A DNA stretch of 64,000 nucleotides from Chinchilla lanigera (taxonomy: Eukaryota; Chordata; Mammalia; Rodentia; Chinchillidae). Where the stretch lies: contig NW_004955437.1 of the NCBI RefSeq assembly GCF_000276665.1, positions 2,327,461 to 2,391,460 of the forward strand, given 5' to 3'. Numbering within the stretch: position 1 is the stretch's first letter; each line of letters starts with the position of its first letter. Below the pieces are notes generated by a model. The model was not told the origin of the DNA, searched no databases, and saw only the letters and a program-made list of their open reading frames with translations. The translations under genes and the position numbers were made by a program. This document shows positions 35,301-47,300 of this stretch, piece by piece.

Positions 35301-38300
35301 GATACGGAGCCTGCCAGTGACAGAGTGAAAAATGTCCCTGCTTGGCAGGACTGACCCCTCCCTCCTCTGCCCACGCACCACCCTCCATCCGGCCATCCCT
35401 GGCATTAATCACTGGCGCCTCCGTGGCCCCTGTCACCAAGCTGAGAGGCAGTGGGGGCAAGGGTGCCGCTGTCCTTGGCCTCTGCCACGGGGCACCAGGC
35501 TGTCAACCTCCCCTTACAGGAAACAAGGCTGGCAATGCCACCCCACCGGGCCTTGTTGTCTGCTCAAGCCTGGGCAGACGCAGAGGGCACAGCGTGAGCG
35601 TGGGCCTCCAGAGCTGTCTGGGAAGGCTGCCGCCCTCGGTGGTCCCTCTGGCCCTCACCGTCCCCTCCAGGTCGCTAAGATCCACTCTAGAGAGGGGGCC
35701 GGGACTCGGGTCAGCAGCGCCCTGAGAGGATGCTCTGTCCCCTTCTCCATCCAGAGCCCCATACTGACCCCAGGAGGGCCCTGCAGGTAGAGGGATGAGC
35801 TGGTGCTGCGGAGAGGAGTGGGGCCAGGGGAGCCAGGGGTCAGCAGGGAGGTGAGGGCAGAGTGGACAAGGAGGACCCTGTGGGAAGCCAGCCTGCCACA
35901 CCGCAGAGGGTGGGGGCCCCAGAGAGCCGCGTGAGGTCAGAGCAGAGGGAAGGACAGCGTGGGGCACCAGACACCCTCTGCTGCCTGGCCTCGGGGGAGA
36001 CAAGCACTGCCTGGGAGCCTCCGGGCTCTCTGCTGTGCTGGAGAAAGGTCCAGGCCTCCGGCACGCAGCTCTGGGGTCCACTGCACAGCGCAGAGTGACC
36101 CTCCCCGCTGAGCCTCCGGACCACACCCTGGGGACACACTATCCCACAGCCCACCCCAACCCTCACCCACGTGCCCAGGTGGCCCATGTCCTGGGTCCCC
36201 ATCTCTCTGGGCCCTGCTAGAGGGCTGCTGGACAAAGCCACGCTGTGTGTTACAGCAGCTCTGGCCCCAGGCCCCTCCCAGGGTCCCCTACGAAAGAACC
36301 AGGCGGGGCCCTCCGAGCCAAGCTCTCCTCCCTAAGGGACTGGACTGGTGGACACAGGCAGCCACCAGGCCCAGCACAGGGAAATCCAGGTCTCACTGAC
36401 CTGTGTGAGCTGGGCGCTCCCAAGGCCTCCCTCGGGTGTGGACTGGGACCCACCGCCCACCGGTGTGGGGCCTCGGAGGGGCGGGGCCTCTGAGGGGCGG
36501 GGCCTCGGAGGGGCGGGGCCTCGGAGGGGCGGGGCCTCTGAGGGGCGGGGCCTCGGAGGGGCGGGGCCTCTGAGGGGCGGGGCCTCGGAGGGGCGGGGCC
36601 TCTGAGGGGCGGGGCTGACACGCACCTGGGGCCTCTAGGTTCTCACACAGCTCAGACTTGGCCTCCCCGTTGGGCCTGAAGTTGCCCTTCTGTGTGAACT
36701 TGTTGGACATGGTGGCAGCGGTGACGACGGCTTTGAGGCTGCGCTTGCGCTTGGGCACGTTCTGCTCCGGGTGGAAGAGGATGATGTAGACCTTGGGCAT
36801 GTAGAGCATTCCCAGGGACACCGAGGCGCTCAGACTCACCGAGACGGTCAGCGTGGTCGTCTGGATGTACAGCTGTAGGGGTGGGGGTGGGGGCATCAGG
36901 GCCACCTGCGCTGGCCCACCCTGAGACAGCCCCACCCTGTGCTCCTGGCTGCTGGCAGAGGGAGCTATGGTGTGGACCTGGCATTGAGACCCGATTCTGA
37001 AGCAAGTCCTTGTGCCTCAGTTTCCTCGTGTCTAACATGGGTGTGGACACTGATCGGCTCAATGTTAAGCCTGGAGACTGCTGTCTGTGAGTGGCGGTGC
37101 CATGCACCTGTTTGCCAGTGCCGCCTCCTCCCCGGGGACCACGGCCAACCTCAGGAAAGTCCCCAGCACAGGCTGAGGGTGAGATGAGCCCGGCATGACT
37201 CCTAGGGGCAGTGCCCCCGCCCTTGGACCAGCCCCGTGTTCAGGGCCTGCCCGCCACACATGCCACCCGGGCAAAGCAGGCCCTTGGCACGGGACCCATG
37301 GCACGCAACAATCCGGTGGTGGCAGCACAGGCAAAGCCCATTTCATGCTTGCTCTCCAACACTAACGGTGACAGATGTTTAGCAAAATGAAAGCCCATTA
37401 ATCTGGGTGTCGGATAATCCATTTTTCAATAGCGGGGCTTCCAGGCGGGGCCCAGCGATTCCCACCGCCCGCACCTGGGATTCCCGGCCTGCCTCCTCCA
37501 AGCCTGCACACGTCCTCCAGGCCTCAGCTGCTCTCCGGCGCCCTCAGCCAGAGCGGATCCAAGGGAGCCCCAAGCTGTGCCTGCAGGTCTTGGCAGGGAG
37601 GCAGCAGGCAATGTCTGGCCCTCAAATCCATGGGGCCTGGGCCTAAGCCCCCCCCACCAGGAGCCGATGTGTGGCCTGCTCCAGGAAGCCTTGCCCACCC
37701 CCGGTGTGGGACACAGGTCTAGCCTTACTTCCTGAGGTCACAGGGGCGTCTGGAAGGTGACTGGCTCATGGGGTGCTCTACTCGCCCGCGGATTAACCCT
37801 TTGGTGAGCTCACAGCTGAAAATGCTGATAGGAGGCAGGCCCTGTTTACAAGGGGTCACTGGGGGTGTGACCTGGAAGGGTGTATGCCTGGCCCCGGGGC
37901 CTGCCTTCTCTCTGTTTCCTGGCTACCGTGGGCTGAGCCGCTGTCTTCCGCCAGGCCCTTCCACCGTGCTGCTTCTGCCTTGGACCCAGCCAGCCATGGA
38001 CCGAGCCCTCTGAAACTGTGCCAAAATAAATCTCTCCTCTTTTGAATTGTGGGTGTCAAGTATTTTGTCTCAGCGCTGGGATGGTGACTAATGCACACCC
38101 TCACTCCCACACCATGAGGTTCCCCAAGCAGAGAGCCAAGCAGTGGCCTGGGTGGGTCAAGAGTAGGCCTGTCACCTGGCCCTTACTGCTGGTCTAGGAG
38201 TCGTGGGGGACAGAGTGTGTCTCCCTCCTTAGACAGTGGTTCCCTGAGGGCAGGGGCTGTTCTGCGTTCACACTGGGGGTCTTAGGCACCAAGCTGTGGG

Positions 38301-41300
38301 CAGGCCAAATACTTCTTGTGATAGTTAAGCTCAACTATGTCAACTTCTTTAGCCTGGGAAGTCATCAAAAGGATTAGTAATGTGCAATCCTGGGTGTGTC
38401 TGGGTGGGTCATGAAGGCATGACCTTGGGGGTCTTCGTCCGGTCCTTTGCCCGCTCCCCCTTGGCCCTCTTCCCCTGCTCTGCTTCCTGCCCGCCATGAA
38501 CTGAGCAGCTTTGTTTCACCACGCCCTTCCACCATGATGTTCTTGCCTGGAGCCAGCTAACCATGGACCGAACCTTCTGAAACCGTGAACTACATCAAAC
38601 CTCTCCTCTGTTAAATTGTGGGTCTCAAGTGTTGTGCCTTAGGGACAAGAATTAACACCTGTGTTATACCCTGTACCTCCACCCTGTTAATGGGGGTGTG
38701 TAGCTGAGCTTGTGTGGACTTGATGGCACCAGTGATGAGCCCCCTCTCAGGGTGGAGCGAGTCTGGCAGTGGACCCTGACTCCCCTGCATTAGGGGCCAG
38801 GGGCCTGGACCACAGTAGGATGCTGGGCAAATGTGCTCCCCTCTGGGCAGCAGGGACCCCCCACCACGAATGCAGGCAGAGCCCACTTCATGGAGCTTGT
38901 GCTAAGAAAGGGCACACTTGGCTTAATGTCCAGTCCAGCTGCCGCTCTCTCGAGCTCTGAGTGACATTTCGACAGGGCCCTTATTATGTGCCAGGCCCTG
39001 AAGACGAGGGTGCTCACCCACAGCATAGGTGCCAGTGCAGACACTGGCACAGCCAGGGTCCCTTTCTGCAGACATAGCACTGGTGGGAGCATGAAAAAAT
39101 CAAACTGGAGCTAGTGTGTGGCCAGTCTGCTGCACCCGTCCTTCCCAGCATGCCCCTGGGAGCTCCGCCAGCCAGTCCCAGGCTATGAGGTGGGCCTTGT
39201 GAAGAACAGAACTGGAGCTGCCCACGCCCCCATTCCTCCCTTTGCCACAAGGCCTGGAACTCCCACCAGGCCCTGGAGCCTGCCCCTGGCTCCAGCATGG
39301 TTTCCAGGTCTCCCGTGCTACGGGGAGGTGGTAGCAGGTGAGCCTTCCTCAGAGAAGCGTGGTGCGCTAGAGTCCAACAGGCACCCAGGGAGGGCAGGCC
39401 CAGGAGCATCTTCTTGTTTTTCTGGAGACGGGGTCTCACTATGTAGCTCAGGCTGGCCTTGAACTCACAATGTAGCCCAGATTGGCCTTGAACTCGCAGC
39501 AATCCTCCTGCCTCAGCCTCTCAAATGCTGGGACCAGTAGAGTCTTAAAGGCAGCAGAGAGAGGTGGCCACAGGACCGCTCCTTCTCTTCCACCACCCAT
39601 CTGTAGCATGCACCTGGCCTTCCACTGTTCCTGCCCTGAGTGACAGGCCGTGCCACTCCACCCTCTGCAAGGGAGTCGGCACCAGGCCTGCACTCCCCAA
39701 GTGAAGGCTGGCCTACAGGCGGGGGAGGGGCTGTGCCTGTGGACCGGCAGACCACGAGCTTCCTGTGTCCTGCTAGGCTGGTGGGCACAAGATGTCAGGG
39801 GCCTGGGGGCAAGGACTGAGACTGCCCCTGACAGGGACCAAGGTCCTCAGCATCTACAAGTCAGACAAACGAACATCACCACAGCCTGGCCGGCCCCCAC
39901 ACCCCGTCCTGCCTGCACCTGGCTCTACAGGAACCCCAGGCAGCGGAGGGAGTGGCTCAGACCCGCGCAGGGTCACGCTACACGCTGCTGCTGAGCCCTG
40001 GAAACCATCCGCCTGCTCACATAGCAGCGCAGACAGCGTCACTCCGCACCCAAGCCCCACACGGAGGGGGGCACAGCTGAGCATGAGCAAGTGCATGCAC
40101 GCACACCTGTGTACCCTGCACACCCGCATTCACACACACCCAAACTCAGGCCGCACACTCCTACCTGGTGCACATACACCTTTCACACAGCCGGGGCACA
40201 CACATGCATGTACACAGAGCCATTCAAACACAGCCACGCTCAGCCACTGTATACACTCACACCCGCATCCGCACAGCTAAACACCTGTGTGCAAATTTAC
40301 ACATGGGCACACGTAACCTGCTCACACACACAGAATCCCAAGGCACACACCAGTCCATCCACTCCTGAATGCACCTGCATCAAAGGGTACACTCACATCT
40401 GTGCACGCACACCTCCATGCCCTGCCTTACCTCCGGACAACAGCCCTGCTCACGTCTCACACACACACACGCACACGCCCATGGCCACAGCTGCCCCTTG
40501 CACTTGGGTCTCCTCACTCTGACATGACACAGCTCAGAGGTGGCCTGAGCCGCTCAGAACCCTGGCACGTGGGCTGGCAGGGACTTGAGCTCATCTGCTC
40601 CAGCTGGCTCCATCTTGAGGGGCAGCACCCACGTCCCACGCTGCCAGGGGCAGACCTGGGTGTCACATATCCACGAGCCAGCTGCTGAGTACAGGGCAGG
40701 CCTCTGCCCTCCCTGGACTCTGGAAGGATCAACCCGGGCTCCTCTGTAGCCTGGGCTGGGGGAGCAGCGGGTGTGCACCTGGAAGAGCAAGGAGGGCGCG
40801 GGGCCAGCCTCGTCTGCAGGGGGAGAGCCTGACGTCCTGGGCCCGCTGGAGCCCCACCGGGAGGGGTGTTGGCGGGGGCAGGGAGGAGCGCGGCCCCACA
40901 CCGTGGCCTCCTGGCTGCAGACCTGGATGACCTCTGGGAGGGGCTTGATGGGGCCTCCTGGCGCTGCCAACGTGACCACTCCTTCCTCTCCACAGACCCA
41001 GCCTCTATGCCCACAGCGTGGGCAAGCACTCGTTACAGTGCCAGCAGGAAGGCAGGGCACAGAGCAGGTCCCCAGCCACTGGTGGGGAAACTGAGGCCAG
41101 AGAGGCCAGCCGCCCTGTCCAGATCCCAGGCAGGGGCCAGGGATGTAGCTCAGTGGCATAAGCGCCTGCTTGGCAAGCGCAAGGTCCTGTTTGATTCCCG
41201 GTATCAAAAAAAAGAAAAAAAAGAAAGAAAAAAAAAAAGAAAAGGAAAGGACAGATCCCAGGCAGACACAGCCCACCATGATGCCTGCTTCAGTGACTCC

Positions 41301-44300
41301 CAAACGTCCAAGGTAGCCCCGGCCCCTGGCACCCAGGCAGTGCCCAGGCGGGGATGTGAGCAGAGCTCACAGCACCCCTAGGGTGTGCACACCCTGGGGC
41401 CAGACAAACAGGGCTGCAGCTCCGGACCAGGCGGGAAGCGCCCGCAGCTGGCACTGCCCAGCCCCAGGTTTCCGAGCCCCAGGGCAGCAGGGGGCTGGGG
41501 AGAGAGGGAGCCCATCCATTTTCACACCACAGGGACTCATGGGGTCCTGGGAGGGGTGGACAGAGGACGGAGAAGAAAAGGAGCGGACCCAAGGGAAGAC
41601 AGGGCCGGTCAGAGAGAGAAGGAGGTGTCTAGACAGCGTGCGGAGTGAGAGGGCGCAGCCTCTTTGGCCAAGCGAGGAGTGGGGAAGAGAAGCAGTGGGA
41701 GAGGCAGGCGGGGACAGAGAAGGCAAGAGAAGGCAGAGAGAAGGGAAGAAGGGCAGGAGCGTGTGAGCAAGGAGAGTAAGGAGACCCACAGGGGGAGAAG
41801 GCAGAGCGGCCGGGAGAGGAAGAGGAGGACGGAGAAAGGAAGGGAAATCCAGGACCCAGAGAAAACACTAGAAGACAGTGAGGCCCAGGAGGAGGCCCTC
41901 GGGAGGGGGCAGCCAGCCTGGGGGGGTGCCGCGCCCTGCCCTCCCCCAGCCCGCCCCCGCCCTCACCTTGTCGGCCGACTGTGAAGTACCGAAGAAGATG
42001 GGGATGAAGGCGAGCCACACGATGCAGGTGGTGTACATGGTGAAGCCGATGGGCTTGGCCTCGTTGAAGGTCTCGGGCACGCCGCGGGTCTTGATGGCGT
42101 ACACAGTGCACGTGACCATGAGCAGCATGCTGTAGCCCAGCAGGCAGATGAGCGACAGGTCCGAGATGTCGCACTTGAGCACGCCCCTGGCGAAGCGGGG
42201 GTCGAGCGTCCGCTGGTCCTGGAAGTCCACCACGGAGTGGGACGGGTCCACCACGAACCACACGCAGATGCCCAGCAGCTGCAGCGAGATGAGGCTGAAG
42301 GTGATGGCCAGCTGCGAGGCGGGGCTGATGAAGCGCGGGGCGCTCACGGACCGCTTGCCCTGCTCGAAGATGCGGTAGATGCGGTTGGTCTTGGTGAGCA
42401 GGGCCGCGTAGCTGATGCTCATGCCGAGCCCCAGGAAGATCCGCCGCAGGGAGCAGGTCCCCAGGTCTGGCTCGGCGATCATGAGGAAGGTGGTGGCGTA
42501 GCACAGGAAGATGCCCGCCAGCAGCACGTAGCTCAGCTCGCGGCCCGAGGCCTTGACGATGGGCGTGTCGTTGTAGCGCACGAAGGTGACCACCACGAAC
42601 AGCGTGGCCGCGATGCCCGCCACGGCCAGGAAGAGCGGCAGCACGGCCCAGGGCGAGTCCCACTCGAGCTTGACGATGGGGATGGGCCGGCAGCCCGTGC
42701 GGTTCTCCGTGGGCCGCATGTCGTAGGGACACGTCTTACAGGTGTAGCGATCCACCTGGTACTGGTACCCGGTGCAGGGCTCGCAGTGCCAGCAGCAGGG
42801 CATGCCCTTCACAGTCTTCTTCCGCTCGCCCGGCTGGCAGGGCAGGCTGCAGATGGAGCGGGGCAGCTGCTGCCCACTGCCCGGCCAGTGCATCCGCTCT
42901 ATCTGGCAACAACAGCACCGCAGGGCAGCTCAGGACCCGAGGCCCAAGTGCCCGGGACTGTCCCCAGGGGCTGCCCCACTGCCCTGCCCCAGACCCAGCC
43001 CAAAGTCCAGCCGCCTGGACTCCCGCTGGGCTACTGAACCTGACAGCTGCATTTAAGCAAGCTCACTCTGTGTGACTCAGATACCACTGCAAGAAACACA
43101 AACCCTCAGGACTCGCGGAGAAGCTGAGCCCAGAGAGCAGCGGTGGCAGCCCAGCGTCACACAGAGCTCCAGCAGCGCGGCAGGGAGGCCTCGGGGGTCC
43201 TGACGCAGCACCCGGCACCAGGACTTGCTGGAAATGCGCATTTCGGCCACCCCAGCACCGCAGCTGTTGCTCCAACAACCCCCACCCCGTGACGCCTGGG
43301 CACAACGGGGTGGAATGCGCTGCCCTGCGGCTCAGCCGCCAAGTCTGCCGGTCCAGTGGCGCGGGGAGCCCTGCTCGGCAGGCTTAATCGGAGGACGCTC
43401 ACTACGTGCCCAGGGGTTAGCATCTCTTTACCTCTGGCTCTAGATTAGTGCTGCTCACAGTTCCCGTCCTGAAGATACAATCGCAGGGAGCCACAGGAGT
43501 GCCGTCACGCCCCACTGAACGCCTACATTATTCCAGGGTGGGAGGGAGTGGCCCCTTGCTCAACGACCTGCTCCAGGCAAAGCAGCCTGCAGGAAGTGCT
43601 TTCCCTGGGAGCGGCACCCCCGCCGGACTGGCACACACGTCCTGAGGAGTGCCACCTGCCAGGTCGGGCCTGAGCAGAGTTTCTGAGCTAAAGGGTAGGG
43701 CCGGGGAGAGGATCCAAAGAGGACCTCATAGCAAGGGGGAAAGGAAACTTCCATAAGAAGGTTGCCCAGCAGCTCTGGGCGCTGCCAGCTCTGCCACCCC
43801 AGCAGCCAGGGTGCAGCGTGGCCAGCAGCATCCTTCGGGAATGACCCTAGTGGTCCCTGTGTGCTGCGGCCATGGGGCCCAGTAAGGGCTTTCCCGAGAC
43901 ACGGAGGGTGGCAGGAGACTGGTTCCAGGGTCAGGGCAGCGAGGACGGCCTCGCCCTAGGCTCACATGTGCTGCCCGGGTCTAAAGCCAGCTTGCCCTTG
44001 TTTCTGAGGGCGACTACCCTAAAAGTCAGGGAGGGAAGGTTCATTCGTGTTTCACCAGGGCGGCAGCTCTGGGAGGGCAAGGCCTTCGTGTTTATTCCCC
44101 CATGACCCTGCACCCCTGCCCCACAGAAGCCCAGGGAACTCCCAGGAAATTGATGAGGACAACTGAGGCCAGGCAATGACACTCAGGCCCCGGGGACAAG
44201 CGGCCCCTCGGGCTCCCACCCTGGAAGAAGACAGCAGCTGCTCCCACTCCTCAGCTCCACTGGGGGCCGCGGGTCAGGAGCGGATGGTGGGCCATGGAGA

Positions 44301-47300
44301 CAGTCTGTCGGGATGGGGGGCTCCGTATCACTGGGGAGACACCCCTGCACACCCCGCCCTGCCTTTGGCGCTCACATCTGGGAAATGGGGACAAGGACAG
44401 TGCCTGCCTTGTAGACTGGACACTCTCACAGTACAGCGGGGGACTCAGCCAGAACCAGAGCCAGCACACAGCACACAGCACAAAGCACAGCTCAGGAGGG
44501 ATTCTGAGCCGCTGCTGCTGGGAATTCGACTCCACGCCTGCGTGCTACCCGCTGCACCTACGCAAGCCGCCTGCCCTCGCCATTCTGGCATCACCCCTCG
44601 GTGCCCAGTGTGCCCACCCTCTCTGTCCTGTCTCTCTGGGCTCCACATCTGAGGAGCCCCGCCATAGAAGGGGCTCTGCCCCATCAAGCTGTGTGGCCTC
44701 AGAAAAGCCCCTGTGCCCCCAGGGCTGGGCTCCCTGAAATATGTCCTCTGGCCCAGAAGGCTGTGGGGCTACTGGGACTGTCGGTGAGGAAGAAGTTATC
44801 AGAGGAGACAGCAGGGCGTGATGCAGCCCTTCCAGGATCCCAGGAATCCCCGGGGTCACGGCTCACCCCTCACCCCAGCAGGGCAGGGACAGTGCACGGG
44901 CATTTCTCCTAGGAAACCGACTGCAGGGCTTTCTCCCAAAAGCACACCCAAAGGGGATACCCAGGGAGGGCCACCAAGGCCCTGAGACATTCTGTGGCCT
45001 TGTTGGGGCTGTGGGGCTCAGGGGATGGGGACTCGAACAGCTCCCCAGCCATGGCCAAATCATCCCGGGCCGTCTGCCTTGGGACCGGAGCTAGGCAGCC
45101 CCCTCAGCCCGCCCCACACCTGGCAGCCTCTGATCCTCTCCCTGGAGCATGAACTCATCTATCCAGAGCGCCTTACCCTGAGGGCAGCACCAGGACAACC
45201 CAGGCAACGGGAGAGGGCAGGGCCAGACTGGGCAGCAGAACCTTGGCTGCTCTGTTCTTCCTTTTGGGGGCGTGGGCCTCAAATCTCTGAGGTCTGCGAG
45301 GGGAAGGGAAGGCAGTCTCTGTTCTGGACCTGCAGTCCCAGGGCGAGGTTATTCAGCTACTGCCTCCGGGCTGGGATGGCCTGAACCACGCCCCACGCCC
45401 TGCTGGCTGCCCCCTGCTTACTCGGAGGTGCAGGTGGTCGGTCCAGGAGCCAATGACCTTGTACTCGGCAGAGCCGTTGCGCAGCTGGTACTGGTAGATG
45501 TCGTAGCGCCCGGGCGCATCTCCGTTCTCATTGAAGATCACAGGATTCCCTGCGATGCCTGTGGAGGTGGGGTCTCAGCTAGGCCTCTACACAGAGGCAG
45601 GGAGGATGATGGACTCGGGGCAGACAGAACTAGGGAGGTCCAGGGGGCCACCTTGGGGTCTCAGCGCTCAGGAGCATCTGAAGAGACCCCCATTCCCTCC
45701 CTGCAGGACTCCATCCCCTGGCTGCAGGGCCCACACCACGCCCCCACCTGAAAAGTTGACGTTTCTGATGTACTTAAGCAGCTGGGTGCCATCCACGGGG
45801 TCCATGCGAGGACAGAGCCCCACGCGGCCGGGACACAGGTCGCGGTGCATGGCGTGCAGTGCGTGGCCCATGGCATACACGGCGTCAATCACAAACTGCA
45901 CCTTGCCTTCCTGCTCGTACGCAGAGTCCTGCCCGATGCGCTCCCGGTCTGCAAGCAAACACCCGGCCTGAGTGCCTGTGACCTCTCCACCCTCACAGCG
46001 GTGCCCTGGGCACCAGAGCTGACCCTGGGGCCAGGGGAGCAGAGGGTGCCCAGCCTGTGCACACCTAGCCCAGTGCCTGCTCTACCACCCCAGGGGTAGG
46101 TTCTGTGGCGTTGCCTGGGCAAAGACAGCCTGGAAGTCTTCCTGGAGGAGGCAGTGGCTTTGAATCTCAGACGCTTTATGGATATTAACTCTCTGGATTC
46201 TCCTAGTGGTGCTCTGAAGTGAGCAATCATCCCCATTAGAGGTGGGGAAACTGAGGCACGGGTGGGTAAGGAATATTACAGGACCATACAGATCTGATCT
46301 GTATGCAGGGCTCCAGCTCTAAGCTTGTGCACTATGCCAGGAAAGTGGGGGGCGGGTGGGGACTCCAAAGTGAGATCAGAGGAAGAGAAAAGATGGACAG
46401 AGCTCCAGGAAGCCCACCACCCTCCCAAGGCCTCGGGCCTGCACACAGCATGGCCCAGCCTCCTTCTCTAAGACAGGACCAGGACACGGATGCTCAGAGC
46501 CCTGTCCCAGCCCGCTCTACCTGCTGGAGGGCACAGGCCAAGCCGGCCCTGCAGGCGGTGGGGGAGGGGCTGCACCAAGCAGGCTGGCCTGGTCACTCGG
46601 CCCCAAGCCCCTGCGACTTCAGAGGGAGAACCAGCTGTGGGGGTCTCACTGTGGCTGCCCCACCCCCAGCAGGAAGGGCAGCAGCCATCTGTCACTCCTT
46701 GGCCAGCCTGGACACTCAGTTGACCCTGCTGCCCAGGAGCCCAGCCTATGCTCAGCCTGGCTCAGGTGGACAGCCACAGACTGCCAAGTGGACACTGGAA
46801 ATCGCAGCCTCACCGTGGTAGGGATAGCAGGGCCACCACGGTCCGCTGCTCCAGCTGTCCTTCTGGGGATGAGAAGACTCATCTGGGGGCGTAGAGAGGG
46901 AAGCTCCAGGTCACGCAGCTAGGGAGCTGGGCCTGTCTGTGGCAGGGAGAGTACCCCAGCTCCTCAGAACACCTCCTCCCCCAGGCCGCGCTGGCCCGGG
47001 CCTCATCTGCGCCGAAGCGGTTAGCTTTGCTAACGGGCAACATGATTTCTAGGTCAAGGCACAGGCGGGATGGACACGAGACAGATTCCCAGCTTCACCG
47101 TGTGCCCGCTCACTCAGACCTCTGATTACAGGGCTCTGAGAGCCAGGACAGAAGGAACGGGGACAAGGCTGTTCCCGAGGGCACTGGAGGGGGCTGGGTG
47201 CTGGGAAGCCCCTCCAGGACCAGGCCAGCCTCCGGCCCACACTAGAGGCCGAGGAAGAGCCCCGGCCTCCTCCGCAGCCTCCTCACACCTCCCTGGATCC

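Larger units (their letters stand above)
36873..41966 (-). other. GRM4: GRM4 intron, 5.1 kb
   Basis: Phase 0 intron between the 7TM exon and the helix-7 exon. It holds two related LTR-like repeats (37850-38100, 38300-38660), a B1-like SINE (39412-39535), a long CA-rich block (40085-40470), a full ID SINE with 14-bp target duplication (41134-41251), a MIR trace (37010-37060) and a purine-rich run at 41560-41890. Confidence 0.85.

Noticed and set aside
41134..41251. tRNA-like sequence (A and B boxes)
   Set aside because: This and the similar copies are ID SINEs: they have A-rich tails and target duplications and lack a foldable mature tRNA 3' half. Not tRNA genes.
41629..42732. 367-codon minus-strand frame over the 7TM exon
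   Set aside because: Out-of-frame shadow of GRM4 caused by high G/C third positions; it also runs past the donor into the intron.
42237..43037. 266-codon plus-strand frame opposite the 7TM exon
   Set aside because: Antisense shadow rich in His, Gly, Gln and Arg, with no domain; explained by the codon bias of GRM4.
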